64,000 bases of DNA from Trichobilharzia regenti (Eukaryota > Platyhelminthes > Trematoda > Strigeidida > Schistosomatidae): contig OX235262.1 in the NCBI GenBank assembly GCA_944472135.2, forward strand, positions 169,135,509 through 169,199,508, in the 5' to 3' direction. Both the position numbers and the translations under genes were made by a program. Below are positions 11,227 to 23,472 of the stretch, piece by piece (the first letter of the stretch is position 1; every line of letters begins with the position of its first letter). Under the pieces are notes generated by a model. That model had not been told where the DNA came from. It did not search any database and saw nothing but the letters and a program-made list of their open reading frames with translations.

Positions 11227-11716
11227 TTAAACTGCATTCTCCAGGCTCTGTGTTATTATTTCGCTGATGTTGTCACCAACGAACTGCAATTTTATGAACA
11301 CTGGGTTTTTCAGAACTGTAGCCATACTGACTCTCCTTGGTGCTGAATTTATATTTTTATCAATGAATTTATCTGGATAACCATTTTTTCTAGGTAATTC
11401 TCTAATGATCTTAAGCTCCTTATTGAGGCAGTCATCTGAACAGATTAGCCTGGCTCTATGAACCAGACACTTCACGAGGTTACGTTTATATTTCAAAGGT
11501 AGAGAACTCAAAAAATGAGTATAATGACCTGTTGTTGTAGGTCTCCTATACACACACCTGCTAAGTGGGCCATCTTCTTTCCTTGCCATGAAGATTTGTT
11601 AAAATTAGATACTGTCATTACTTTCTTTCTCTATGGTAAAGTTTATTGCTGAATGTGCATCATTAAACTTCTCAAGGATGTTCATTGCATCATTCTCATC
11701 TTTCATAACCACAAAT
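11227..11716 (-). pseudogene. PLE c RT C-terminus and linker
   Basis: Directly left of the foldback insertion the minus strand continues the RT with VVMKDENDAMNILEKFNDAH, an exact continuation of the VV that ends the upstream part. The open frame 11589-11227 then gives RRPTTTGHYTHFLSS, YKRNLVKCLVHRARLICSD and RKNGYPDKFIDKNI, the conserved region between RT and endonuclease. A stop or frame slip separates it from the GIY-YIG domain. Confidence 0.8.
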
Positions 11717-12080
11717 TAAATATTCCCATAATTTATTCAGAACAAAATATTCAGAGCGAACAATTGTTTTCAATAAATTCTTCTTCAGGCTGTACAATTA
11801 TAAATCCATTAATGTAAGCATACAATAGCCAGTAAAGGCGAATTAGAATCATATCATCTCATTCTGTCCCATGTTGTTATTGACCATGCATATTAAAAAA
11901 CTATATGACTATATGACTATTGTTTCATCCCATCTTATACTTGTTCCACAATACACTTTCTGATATGATTCTAATTCGCCTTTACTGGCTATTGTATGCT
12001 TACATTAATGGATTTATAATTGTGGAGCCGGAAGAAGAATTTATTGAAAACAATTGTTCGCTCTAAATATTTTGTTCTGA
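11717..12080. mobile_element. Foldback element F with 12-bp target duplication
   Basis: A 364-bp insertion. The arms 11737-11856 and 11961-12080 are inverted copies of each other with about four differences in 120 bases, around a 104-base spacer. A 20-base AT-rich extension lies outside the left arm. The flanks 11705-11716 and 12081-12092 are both ataaccacaaat. Removing the insert plus one duplication rejoins the PLE reading frame across DDTFVV|MKDE. Related single-arm copies occur at 40930-41090, 47150-47235 (5' of a truncated PLE) and 51715-51820, which suggests a PLE terminal repeat. Confidence 0.9.
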
Positions 12081-12748
12081 ATAACCACAAATGTATCATC
12101 CATATATCGACAGTAGAAATCCATGTCATTAATTACTCCTTTCAGTGGTCCATTGTCTAATTTAGCGAGGAACAAATCAGCTAGGATTGGACCTAATGGG
12201 GAACCCATAGCTACACCATCAGTTTTCCTGTAATATTCATTGTTGAATAAGAAATGAACATTCATTGTACATCTTAAAATAAGTTCCTTCAAGGTGGATA
12301 CAGAAATCCCAATATCTATGTTTCGTGTAGTAATCTCCTCACATATAAAATCCACTGTCTCCATTAACAGTACATTGGTGAACAAGGAGGATACATCAAA
12401 AGATATCATAAACTTGTCCCTCACATTAAGATCTCTTATTGTTTCAACAAACTCAAAACTGCCGTTCACGCTAAGTTTTAACACTTCATTATGCAGAGGC
12501 TTTATCCAGTCCTCCACAGATCTCTTCAACTGACCGAACAATCGTCCATACGTTCTTATCTTCTCCTCAAACCATCTACATGTTAGCCAAAAACTTATGA
12601 CTGACTCATCATTTCCCATCGGGATTTCACTCGACGGCTGGCTTGAATAGCAGTGTCGTTCCATGATCTCTTCGGTGTTGGCCAGTCCATCTTCATTTCT
12701 CATCCACATATTCACAGACTGGTAGACTCTTGTTTGGTTATTTCCCAT
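12041..12748 (-). pseudogene. PLE c reverse transcriptase, 5' segment of the coding region
   Basis: A 235-codon open frame. RT motif A is at residues 116-126 (SFDVSSLFTNV), motif B at 177-193 (DGVAMGSPLGPILADLF), and motif C with an intact YMDD at 215-218. The VSSLFTNV and GPILADLF wording is typical of Penelope RTs. The frame runs into the foldback insertion after residue 222, so residues 223-235 (IQNKIF...) are not element-derived RT. The RT core thus looked functional before the insertion. Inference: the frame was broken by the insertion rather than by slow decay. Confidence 0.85.
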
Positions 12749-13327
12749 AGTTTCTTATTACCAAATATTTCTCCTTGGGGATCAAATCTTCATTATGGAG
12801 CTAGAAAGATGGCAGCTGTTGAGGGCAGTCTGCAGCAGTATGTTGGAATCGCTTTTTCTGACGCTCTAGTTAAGCTTCTGACGCATGTAAGACAACTGAT
12901 CGACTAATTTACCACTGGTGTAGAGGGCGGCAGACTTCCAAACTGATTAAAGATTAATGAAAGTTTGTCTTACCACTCGGATTGTGGTTTCGCCAGTCTC
13001 ATCCCTGCCGACTGTCTGTAATTGAAAAGATGTTGACAGGATAAGTGAACGAAGGCACTACTGTCAGGCTGCTCTTATTAAAACAGACAGGTACAAATCT
13101 ATTAGCTAATCCCTTGGTGTAAAATCTAAGACTGTTTTATTCACAAAAAGATTTTTCAGTTTTCCACCTATATCTGTAGGCATTCAACCATAAACAACGT
13201 GGTATTATTCTGTTGCATGTTAAGAAGATTAACAATGTGACGTAGATAATCCATGCGTAATGACTACAGAACTCTGTCAGAAATTTCCAGTGATTTCAGT
13301 GTTAAATAAACGAAATAACTTGATTGC

Positions 13328-14158
13328 GTAAATCATCACAATATTTATAGATTTCAGCGGAAGAAACTGCATTTCGCTATTTTTAGAAATACAGTGTTTT
13401 CATCATTCACTTTATTCATCGACACACATGATATAACACCATCTGCATTATATGGTTATATATAAATATATATATATATATATTGTTAGCTGTAATCAAA
13501 CCCCTTCATCAATACGAAAACAACAACACTTTTGATGATACGTGCGCCTATCATTTACGTACACATCTAAGCTTGCCGAATACATGAAATTTACAAGCCC
13601 ACACAGCGTTGTCGACAGGTTGCGCGCGGCACATTCTCAAACAACAAGATAAATCATTTCCAGATGTTAAGATCTTATTTACTGAAGGATGACTGGCTTT
13701 AGTGAGTGTTATTTGAAGAGGGGTTTCCGATAAATGAATGGAATATTCGCGAGGTCAGCGTTCTGCATCATCATTCTATAACTGCGATCAACATGCATGT
13801 TTATTTGCATTTATATTTACTGATTGGTTTTTATTGGTAATTTACGCTCGTCTTTATCCACAGAAGAAATAAACTTTTGAGAGAAAAGAAGAAGAATCGT
13901 GCCTTAATAACTTTTTGTTCTCTAATTTCATTACCTGGTGTTTTCAATGTCCTCCTTTTTAGCGTTTGAAATTCATAAGAAATTCTGCATTTTGACCTTA
14001 TTATATTGCACATCTTTTCGTCTGACCTCTTGAACACCAAATGTTGATCTGCTCCTATCTAACCACGTAATAGTTAATAATATTTTATTACCAACCTACC
14101 AACAAAATTTGCCAAGAAACTATTCTCCAACAAGATGTATATATATACGCATTTTCAT
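13328..14158 (+). repeat. Repeat family D, copy 1
   Basis: Collinear with 23473-24265 and, inverted, with 17538-17825. Shared words are gctatttttagaaa, aacaacaacacttttgatga, acaagcccaca, gatgactggctt and gttatttgaagag. It contains a (TA)n run at 13465-13482. It is interrupted at its right end by the RTE insertion beginning about 14160. See the finding on a possible decayed coding frame. Confidence 0.65.
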
Positions 14159-14852
14159 TATAATAATGCAATGGGAGGCGATCTCGTCCAGGATAATGAC
14201 CGCCAGATTCAACTCCAAAGGAAGGAAAGTGCCAATTTTACAATGTTATGCACTCATAAACAACGCAGACCTCGAAAAGGAAGAAAGATTCTACAGTCAA
14301 CTACAGGCAGCAATGGACAATACTCCGGCTGGTGACATTAAAATACTAATGGGAGACATGAACGCCAAGCTAGGACCAGACAACACAGGAAGGGAACTCG
14401 TCATGGGTAGAGAAGCTCTCGGAGGAATGAATGAAAATGGAGAACTCTTCACTGACTTCTGCGCCTTCAACGAACTAGTGATTGGTGGTAGTGTATACAA
14501 GCACAAAGATATCCACAAGGCTACATGGGTGTCACCATACAGGCAAACCAAAAACCAAATTGACTTCATCTCAATCTCAAGGAAGTGGAGGCGCAGCCTA
14601 CTGGACACAAAAGCAAGAAGAGGAGCAGACGTTGGCTCAGACCACTATCTCGTACAAGGGACAATCCAAATCAAACTAAAAGCTTTCAGAGAAGGAGGAG
14701 CTGCAGACAGACCACAAGCCAAGTTCAACACTCAAAAAGTGAAAAACCAAGATACAAGAGACATCTTCATTGCAAACATAAGGGACAAAGGCGAGACACA
14801 AATCAACACTAGCGAAGAGGTCGGCGTCGAAAAGCACTGGAACAACTTGTAA
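14109..14852 (+). pseudogene. RTE endonuclease domain remnant
   Basis: The open frame is 247 codons, but about the first 20 come from repeat D; the element starts near residue 22 (WEAISSRI). Endonuclease signatures are LMGDMNAKLGP (80-90, the D/N pair), ATWVSPY (128-134), QIDFISISRKW (140-150) and GSDHYLV (166-172). These are the catalytic blocks of the LINE exonuclease/endonuclease/phosphatase fold; the block holding the N-terminal glutamate is missing by truncation. A stop ends the frame before the RT. Confidence 0.85.
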
Positions 14853-16905
14853 ACGGTGTCGAGTTAAACCTGCATGGAAGTTCTAGGTAGAAAGAAGAGA
14901 CAGGACAAACCGTGGCTCACTGCGGACACTTGGAAACTAATAGAAGAGAGAAGGGTAGTGAAACAAAAGATTATCCAGTGCACCGACGAGCAACAAAAGC
15001 AGGAGCTGAATGCAAGCTACAATACGCTGAACAAAAGAGTGAAGAGGAGTGCCAGGAAAGACAAAAGAAAATGTTATGAAACCATGGAAAGTGAAGCAGA
15101 ACAATCCGCAGTGCAGGAAAAGGAGACCTCGCCACACTCTACCAAACAACTAGAAACCTATCGGGCAATAGTTCGACACAGATTAAGGCAGTCAAGGATG
15201 ACAATGGAAAGTCAATCACCAAAGAGGTGGAACAAAGAAAACACTGGGCTGAACACTTCGAAAGACTTATAAATCGACCACCGCCTACAACGCGCCCAAC
15301 AATACCAACAACGGAAGCAGAACTACCAGTGAACATTGACCCCTTGACAAAATCAGAAGTCCTGAATGCAATCAAGATGCTAAAAGCTGGTAAAGCAGCA
15401 GGACCAGATGGAATCTCAGCAGAAGCTTTGAAAATAGACCCAGAGACAACAGCGGACTTGATGACGCCACTGCTGGAAAAAGTGTGGAAAGAAGGCAAAG
15501 TATCCGAGGATTGGAAGAAACGATACTTATTCAAAAAACCAAAGAAAGGAGACTTAAGCCAATGTAAAAACTGGCGCAAAATTATGCTTCTGTCCATCCC
15601 AAGCAAATTGCTAAGCCGCATCATCCTGGAGAGAATCAAACACGCCAACCTGGATGAAAAACTTCGACCGGAATAGGCTGGATTCAGGAGAAACAAGTCA
15701 TGTATTGGTCAAACCGCCACACTACGGATCATCATTAAAGAAAGCTTAGAATGGCAGTCACCTCTCCATCTCAACTTCATCGATTTTGGAAGAGCCTTCG
15801 ACAGCGTCGATCGAGAGGTAATTTGGCAACTACTTCGCTACTACGGGGTCCCACCGACAATTATACATCTCATCCAACGACTGTATGACAATGCTGCATG
15901 ACAAGTATTCCACAACGGGAAACTTACGGAAGCCTTCGAAGTGAGGACAGGAGTGAGGCAAGGCTGTCTATTATCGCCAATGATCTTCCTGATTACAGTA
16001 GACTGGATAATGCGACAGACAACGGGCAATGAGGAAACAGGCATAAAATGGACTCACACAAAAAACTTGGAGGATCTGGACTTCGCCGATGATGATGTAT
16101 GTCTGATTTCCCACAAACTGGAAGATATGCAAGTGAAAAGCAACTAGCTGGTAGAAGAAACATCAAAGGTAGGACTTCAAGTGAATATAGATAAAGCAGA
16201 GGTGATGAAGATTCCAGGCCAATACCACCAAAAGCAACAACAACAACAGACAATAATCAGAATAAATGGGAGGAACGTAAAAGAAACAATAGGCTTTACC
16301 TACCTCTACCTGGGAAGCATCATTTCAACTACAGGCGAAACTGACGAGGATATCAAAGACAGAATGGTAAAAGCAAGACAGGCTTTTACTACTCTGTAGT
16401 CTGTGTGGAGGTCAACATCGCTCAGTATCAAAAATAATATCCGGATTTTCAACTCCTTTATGTTGTCATTCAATGCTACTATACGGATCAGAGACTTGCA
16501 CTGGGCGTCATACAGAGCACCTCAAACAAACTTCAGACCTTCATTAACAGTTTTCTTTGCTCAATACCACTCAAGATTAGATGGCTGATTAGAAAAGATC
16601 AGCAATAGGGATCTCTGGCAATGAACGAACCAACCGAGCAGGAACCGATTGCGAAACAAATAGGCGGGAAGAAATCGAGATGGATTGGTCATACACTGAG
16701 GAAACCATCAAGTGACATCACTAGACAAGCCATTGCTCAAGCGGAACCCGAAGGGGAAGCGGCGAGGTGGTCGTCAGTGCGAGGGTGACTTGGAGGAGGT
16801 CATGTGAGGAGGAGATGAAACCGAGAACCGAAGGCAATGGAGACGCGCAGCTGAAGCCCTATGTTCCTCTAGGAATTAAAGGATATAATAATAAAAATGA
16901 TCATC
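14160..16905 (+). mobile_element. RTE (SR2-type) LINE, 5'-truncated, longest copy
   Basis: Order: apurinic-like endonuclease from its middle onward, spacer, RT fingers/palm, RT C-terminal region, then a tail at about 16850-16885 with ATGTTCCTCTAGGAATTAA and an A/T-rich end. The first third of the endonuclease is absent. Stops and frame slips separate the parts (after 14852, 15272, 15676, 16147 and 16399). It lies inside or at the edge of repeat D copy 1 and faces an opposite copy at 17944-19310. Confidence 0.85.
15227..16399 (+). pseudogene. RTE reverse transcriptase remnant
   Basis: The 149-codon frame 15227-15676 carries KAAGPDGISAEALK and CKNWRKIMLLSIPSKLLSRI (fingers). After a stop near 15676 the palm continues: FIDFGRAFDSVDREV (15777-15821; motif A), VRQGCLLSPMIF (motif B, near 15952), LDFADDDVCLISH (motif C, near 16077) and TYLYLGSIISTTG (near 16300). 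All motifs are recognisable, but the frame is broken at least three times, so no active enzyme can be made. Confidence 0.85.
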
Positions 16906-17530
16906 TTGATGTTTATTCTTATTATGACGCCCTTTTAAGATGCTCGATGACAGACAAAACTGTGTTAAACTTTGCTCTGACATATTTGCTAAATGTGATA
17001 GGTTGTACGCAGATGATTAGGACCATTGAAATACAATGAATTCATGTTATTTTACACCATTGTTTTCTCTTTCTGTGCTCAAAACTATAAAATGGAATTA
17101 CTGTATAAAAGTTTGCATATACTACGGATCTATTTCGGTCTGACTCCTTAGATTTCCATTTTTAGCATTTTAATTGCCTTCGTTGTTCATCTTCAGTTAT
17201 AGAACCATTTTCTCAATTTGTTTTCGTATTCACCTCGTTGACGAATATTATAGTGAGAGAAATCATTTTACGAATGATGCGAGTGTTTCGTAATCCTATA
17301 CCAGTTTGTTTCTAGGACCCTTGTAATCTGTATTGATACCTTCAAATTTTCATATTTAGTTGAAAACTGTTATAACTTTTAACCTCCTTGGTTATTATTA
17401 GGAAATAAATAATAATTATATCTATGAATGCATGTATATATATATGTATGTATCTATGTATATGTATCTATATGTATATATATGCCATTGTACATTTGGT
17501 TATGGAGATGAAACCGCCGAAAACACATCT
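16905..17530. other. No gene; (TA/TATG)n run at 17431-17481
   Basis: AT-rich sequence between the two opposed RTE copies. Only the TA-rich microsatellite is recognisable. Confidence 0.5.
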
Positions 17531-17537
17531 ATGTTGC

Positions 17538-17825
17538 TGACCTTCTTCTATTTTTCTCCTTAAGTTTTATTTCTTCTACGGGTAAAGTAGAGCAAAAATT
17601 TCCAATAAAAACCATACAATGGATATCAATGCAATAAACATGCATATTGATCGGAATTATAGAACGGTGAAGCTGCACACTGACCTGGCAAATATACCAT
17701 TCATTTATCGCAAACCACCCTTGAAATAACACTCACTAAAGCCAGTCATCCTTTAGTAAATGAGGTCTAAACATCTGGAAGCGACTTTTGTTGTTGTTTG
17801 AGAATGTGCCTCTTTTGTATTTCGA
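17538..17825 (-). repeat. Repeat family D, copy 2 (inverted, partial)
   Basis: Minus-strand match to 13690-13900 and 23760-24010: gatgactggctttagtgagt, ttatcggaaac type words on the opposite strand, and the same RQVSV-like reading frame. It ends near 17538, just before a (TA)-rich region. Confidence 0.65.
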
Positions 17826-17943
17826 ATGAAAATGACCATTAGAAATTTTAAGACAAATGAACGAACAGAGAATATTCTTCAATATAAAATTCCCATCAGT
17901 AAAAATCAAAGAACTATTCTTATAAACACAATTGGTGCTGCTT

Positions 17944-19310
17944 AACATTTATTATTATTGTTCCACTGGGTTCTTAGTGTAACATAGGGCTTCAACTGCA
18001 CGTCTTCACTTGCCACTTTTGTCCTCCTTCTGCTGTACTTTTCACCTGCATCCATGTTAGTCCATACTCTTTCAACTCCTCTCTCTTCACACGATCTTCC
18101 CCATGTCACCCTTGCACTCACGTCCCACTCGCCGTTTCCCTTTCGGCCTGGTTCCACTCGAGCGATGGCTTGACGCGCGCGAAGTCATCCAGCGGCCTCC
18201 TCAGTGAGTGTCCGATCCATCTCCACTTTCTCCTGCATATTTGTTGTTGTTAGGCGATTGGTTCCTGTTTTGTTTGTTCCCATAGTTTCTTGTTGGTGAT
18301 TCTTTCCGACCCGGCCACCTGATCTTCAGTATAGAGCCAGCGAAGACAGTTAGTTGTTGACATAGGTCTGCAACAGGCTGTTGAACATATTCTTTGCGAC
18401 CCGCCCGCCAAGTTTCTGATCCGAATAGAAGAACTGACTGACTTTACGTTTGTATTGAAAATCCGACCGAATTTTGTTGTTGATGCTGGCTGAGTGACGA
18501 AGATTTCCAGATTGTTTTCTGGTTGATGTGAATGTGTTTCTCGCCTTCCTGATTCTCCATTTGACATCCTCGTCCGTTCCGACTTCCTGTAGTTGAGACA
18601 ATGCTCCCTAGATAAGTGAATGAAGTAACCGCTTTCAAATCCCTCCCGTTGATGGTGATTGACGTTGGATGCTGTTGCTGTTGTTTGGTTATTTTCATAA
18701 CCTCCGTCTTGTCAATGTTCACCTGGAGTCCTGTCTTTGCTGTTTCTTCGACCAGTTTGTCGGTTTTCGCTTGTAAGTCTTCGATTTTGTGTGATATCAA
18801 GCATAAATCATCCACGCGCGAAATCCAGGTCTTCTAGGTTCTTTATGTCAGTCTCCTTGTTTCCCACTGTCTGACGCATAATCCAGTCCACCACAATTAG
18901 GAATATCATTGGTGATAGTAAGCACCCTTGTCTAACTCTTGTGTTTACTCCAAACGGCTCACTGAGTTTTCCTTCGTGGGTCACTTGATATGTGCGGTGT
19001 CGTACAGCTGTTGATTAAGGTTGATGAATATTTGGGGTACGCCGTAGTACTCGAGTAATTTTCAAATTACTTCACGGTCAACGCTGTCGAAGGCCTTCTC
19101 AAAGTCTATAAAGTTGAGGCAGAGGTTTGATCGCCATTCCATGCTTTGTTCTGTGATGATGATGCGTAGAATTGCAATTTAGTCAGAGCATGATTTGCCT
19201 TTTCTGAATCCAGTGCGTCTATTATTCTCTCCGGGATGGTGCGACTCAGGATTTTACTTGGCGTCGACAGGGGTATAATTCCTCGCCAGTTCTTGCATTA
19301 CACTGAATCA
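17944..19310 (-). pseudogene. RTE (SR2-type) LINE, 3' half, minus strand
   Basis: The tail lies at 17950-18000 (plus strand: acatagggcttcaactgcacg). Upstream on the minus strand come the C-terminal region, TYLGSIVSTTG (near 18600), LCLISHKIEDLQ (near 18800) preceded by a decayed motif C, motif B near 18960, and motif A remnants near 19090 (FIDFEKAFDSVD-like). It breaks off at about 19310 in the RT fingers. It is more intact in the middle than the copies at 20985 and 22045 but has many frame slips. Confidence 0.8.
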
Positions 19311-19439
19311 ATATCTTACACTTCAAAAGCATCAGTAAGAAAGAGACAATATGCATTATTATAACACTAAACTGACTAGATTTCAGATAAATTAAGGGAA
19401 GCAACCCAGAACGTTTGAATTTCTAGGTTCGATAGTATG

Positions 19440-19830
19440 CCAAACTAGTGATATCGACTGCATGGAACTGTTGCTTTTGAGAACACAGCTCTGGTTGATA
19501 GAGGCAAATTACAGTGTCTTCTTATGTTTGAAGTGTTCAATACCTATAGGCTTTTGGTAATTTATTCGATACCCAATAGATGATATAGATAAATATTCTT
19601 CAATTCTAACTACGTTTGTGGCCTGTTTGAACAAGGTGAAACCATATGAAACTGTTGATAGTTTTCACTAAACGTTTATGTAGCCACACTGGTGGGTGTT
19701 CTGGAGCACGAAACAGGCAATAAAATGGACATAGTTGGACAATTTGAATAGATACAATTGATACAATTAGTTGTGGCCAGTCTAGATACTTCATCATTCA
19801 GTTTTTGCTGTCAGTATGTAGAAGATATCA
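19440..19830 (-). pseudogene. PLE fragment d: decayed endonuclease region
   Basis: On the minus strand it starts LATTNCINCIY-like (TNCIY is the usual entry to the PLE endonuclease) and contains HLVQTGHKRS, the late histidine block. It is homologous, at lower identity, to the arms of the inverted pair at 24786-26795. Stops occur throughout. Confidence 0.55.
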
Positions 19831-20332
19831 CACTTATTCATCTGTTCACCAGAAAAATTTCAACTCCAGCCGAAGCTGGTTTTAAACGGACACGTATCCA
19901 CAGAAGCAATGAAAGATCACTTCGTTCACTTATGGTTGATATCTTACAAATATCATTTGGAGAGTGGCAATCAATGCAAATCTATTTTATTCAAGATATG
20001 CACATGGTACATAGTATTATTATGTGACAATTCAAAATATTACTATATAAATACTAACATGTCTACTAAAATATTGAAAAGAGGACTGTTTAAACAAGAG
20101 TATAAATATTAAATGTTGGTATAAACACAAGTATAATTTGAAGCATAAAGCGATCGTGAATTTTTGTTAGTTAGCAATAAACCATGTGAATTATGAAAGA
20201 TGCAGAAGGTTTTTGATCTAAATGTTTTATGTTTGTGGTTTTCGAGAGTTAGTTTTGGAGGATTTCATTTATTTCACGTTAGATCATGAACTGAGATCAG
20301 TTAGAGAACCACTGAAATTCAAGCGGTAGTAG

Positions 20333-20643
20333 TGTAACAACAGAAGACAAAGGCCAGGCAACTGGTCGTTTATTAAGGAAAACAACACGTGTTTATAGAT
20401 TTTCATGTACATATTTTAGATTATTGTTAGCAGAAAAACACAGTTTTCTGATTGGTTGTTTCTCACTGAAGGTTAACCTTTCATCTCTTTCTAGCTGCTA
20501 CTTGAATCTCAGATCATCTATATGTTAACTGTATCCACCTACGCAAAGTCATTGTTCATATTTTCTCACGACCAATATTTAGGGCATAAACATTGAAGTA
20601 AATTAATGTCTACCAATTTGGCTGGCAGCCAGCTCTCACCACA
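20333..20643 (+). repeat. Solo LTR-like repeat, copy 1
   Basis: Begins tgtaacaacagaagac and ends tctcaccaca, that is TG...CA. It shares its whole length with 28618-28915 and 47949-48273 (ttttctgattggttgttt, gttaactgtatc, ctaccaatttggctggcagc). No gag-pol remnant adjoins it. The LTR reading is an inference from the terminal dinucleotides and the size of about 310 bp. Confidence 0.55.
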
Positions 20644-20984
20644 CTAGGACAGCTGCTTCATCTTAGTTTTTGAAATTCTCAAGCAGAACGCACCCCTAAT
20701 TTTAAAGGAAATTGAACTTATAACTGACGCCTTATTGAGCAAGCCTGTTGATGATTAAGAAAACCTTTAGTAGTGTTTAATACACCATGAATGTTTCTGT
20801 CAATTCCCAACATTTTTTCACCGCCGTCAACCAGAGTAATCAGCGTGTATTTATTCGCATAATTCCTGTTTTCACTGTTTTTCCGCCAGGGTTATGGACT
20901 TCGCTGAAGTATATCTTTGCGTTTTTGCGACACGAAACATAAACCACTTACAAAATTCGGATGTTGTAGGGTCTATTCATCAGT

Positions 20985-21560
20985 TATACAAATGTTTGTT
21001 TCCCTATCTCTCACTATCTACCGCATGTCTGAGCCAGGCACATTCAGAAACATCACTAGTGATACTATGAAGCCTTGTGTTACTGTCATCTTCACTTGGA
21101 AAGCTTTTCTGAAATTTTCTTTATGAATTACTTGCCATTCATCACCATCGTACAGCTGTTCATTCAGGTTGATAGATATAAGGGACACTTTGCTATGACG
21201 TACTGAGGCAGTTCCCATATCACTTCCAGGTGGACGATATCAATGTTCCTTTCAACTGACGAAAATATAATGAAGTGTTGACTGACATTCTAGACCACAT
21301 TTGATAATGGTGATGCTTACTGTTGCAACTTGATATGCACATGATTTCATAAATCTACTCTGTACTGAGCGAGAAGTCTTTTAGTTTGTTCAGGATAATA
21401 TGGCATAATATTTTACTAAGTAATGAAACGGAACTCGACTCAGAGCAGGTACTAACGGAATTATGATAGCTAGTCTTGACTTCACCACATCAACAATAAG
21501 ACCTGATATAAATAATACAGTTGGTACCCTTCCAGTCGTTTTGTAAATTTAACTGCTGAA
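20985..21560 (-). pseudogene. RTE LINE fragment, strongly decayed
   Basis: Shares scattered but ordered words with 18865-19200 of the better copy, for example cgtacagctgttcattcagg against cgtacagctgttgattaagg and the block before it (ttgtgttactgtc). It corresponds to RT motifs A-B. No frame is open. Confidence 0.5.
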
Positions 21561-22045
21561 ATAAAAATGTTTGATTTTATGGATCTATGACCTTCGTATA
21601 ATTTAAGTTTTGATATAAATCTTCATCAAGTATTAAATAATTTCTGCATGAGACTTACAGCAGGATATTTTTCATCTACCACACTATGTCATCAAAGAAT
21701 TTCATAATTTTAGGTTCTTTAGAATTTAAATTAATGATTTCACAGTATGCTGAATGTATTAAGTCAGATGTTTTAGCTTTTTGTAGAATTCTTTGGTGGA
21801 TTTTACTTCAGTCTCTCTGGCAGTGAGACAATTGATTGTGAAAGAATATGTGGTGGTTTTTTCAGCTTTTAAAGGCTATCAAAAGTGTCATTTTAAAGAC
21901 TTTACAAACTTGAATGTGTAGTGTTTTAACACGCCAGTGAAGTACGTTATTATCTCTACGGAAGGGTTAAGATAACCAGCAGACAACGAAACTAGCATCA
22001 ATCAATATCGACAGAAGAAATTTGAATGACGTCATTTACTTCACT
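21560..22045. other. No recognised feature
   Basis: AT-rich sequence between two decayed RTE fragments. Confidence 0.4.
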
Positions 22046-22630
22046 AACCCAGGCATCATAGTTTCGACTACAGGTTGCGGACGTCAAAAGTTGAATCGGA
22101 TATTCATCACTCTGAAATTAGTTTGAAAATCACTTGCAGTGTACTCAGCATAGACAACAAGAAGATTCGGATATTTAATATCATAAACTTGGCATATGAG
22201 TTAGAAAAAACATCTCCAAAAGCCTGTTACAGACTATTATAAAAGGCAGCCTTCGCTAGGTGCACACTAATGATCAGATGGGCAACTAGAAACAATCATT
22301 AATAAGAACCTCTGATAGTGCCTAAAACCAACCAAGAACCCACTACCCAACACATCTCACAACAAAGCAAATTAAGATAGATCAGTTGCACGCTGAGGAG
22401 ACATTTAGCTGATATCTCTCGCCAAGCGAAGCATCGTATGGAAGGCGAATGAGAAACGACGAATTGGGCATTTGTCTGGTGGTGAAATGGAAGCAATTCT
22501 GTGAAGAGTAAATGATAGCAATATGATCAGTCTTGTGTTCAGCCAGAATGGATCACAGATAACGGGACTGAGCGTAGATATGCTAGTGAAGCCACTCAGA
22601 ACCATATAGGAATATTAATAATAATCATGA
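22045..22630 (+). pseudogene. RTE LINE 3' fragment, strongly decayed
   Basis: Ordered matches to 16318-16900: tttcgactacaggttgcgga, acaagaagattcggatattt, aaccaaccaagaacccac, caaagcaaattaagatagat and a tail-like ccactcagaacc. It is the oldest-looking RTE piece together with 20985-21560. Confidence 0.5.
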
Positions 22631-23470
22631 CTGAACTACGTGTATATACATATATAAAAATATATGCATCAGTATATATAATGGCATCAAAACATGCTTA
22701 TTGAGTCTGTGAATATTTCTCACACGTAAACAATCAAACCTCCCTTTTACAGTTGGTTAATTTGGAAAATTACTGCTTGTTTCCTCCAGTTGTCGAATGT
22801 AAACAGATTAAATGTTAACGTTAAGAAAACAGGAAAGCAGCAATCAGTGTTGATTAGAATCAAATCGTTCTAAATTTCATATTAAATGAAAAATTAATAA
22901 CATCAGCTTGTTGTAAACTTGTTCGAAAACAAGAAGAAATAAGAATCTTCTGACCAGATTGTTGATATCATGTACACCTTCATATATAATAGGTGGTTTG
23001 ATTATTTCGTTGTGTATCTGGGAAAACCATTAGGGTTAAAAGATAATTTCCTTCATAAATTTGTGTATGTTTTCTGAAAAATGCTTTAATTCGTATTACA
23101 GAATTCTCAATAAATAATTGCACTGGAAAAACTATTTACTTCTTACATACATCCTTCGAATAAATTTGATAATCAGTAATATATAATCTGAGGCAGTACT
23201 GCTCTATGCTAAACACCCCCAAAAGAACAATCTACTATGTGTTTTCTCCGTTTCGGTAGATTGAATCCCATTCTATTGAAGAGGCTCAACAAATGCCTAG
23301 AAGACTAACCATTGAACAGAGAGTGTTGTTTAAGAAAACTTCCTATTCATAAGGATCTACATTCACATGACAGTTATAATCTTTAAAAAAATATTCTTAT
23401 TACCAACACCAATCCTGCCTCAAATCACACTGAATCAAAATAATTCATAGACATTTCATTTAAGAAGGGC
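22630..23470. other. No recognised feature
   Basis: AT-rich sequence with short TA runs near 22650. Nothing was recognised on either strand. Confidence 0.4.
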
Positions 23471-23472
23471 CA

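Larger units (their letters stand above)
10830..12900 (-). mobile_element. PLE c: near-complete Penelope-like element (RT + linker + GIY-YIG)
   Basis: Reading the minus strand from about 12900: a decayed N-terminal part (PRRNIW, then an open frame from 12748), the RT with intact motifs, a linker, and the endonuclease ending near 10880. The endonuclease (11235 to 10880) shows CGARYIGRTIRQVHRRISKH, then a later TEHKIDVN block and TAEEIGIHLKKPSLCVQ. A foldback insertion (11717-12080) splits the RT directly after the YMDDTFVV box, bounded by a 12-bp duplication. Apart from that insertion and a few stops in the endonuclease, this is the best preserved PLE in the window. PLEs copy themselves by target-primed reverse transcription, cutting DNA with the GIY-YIG domain. 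Confidence 0.85.
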
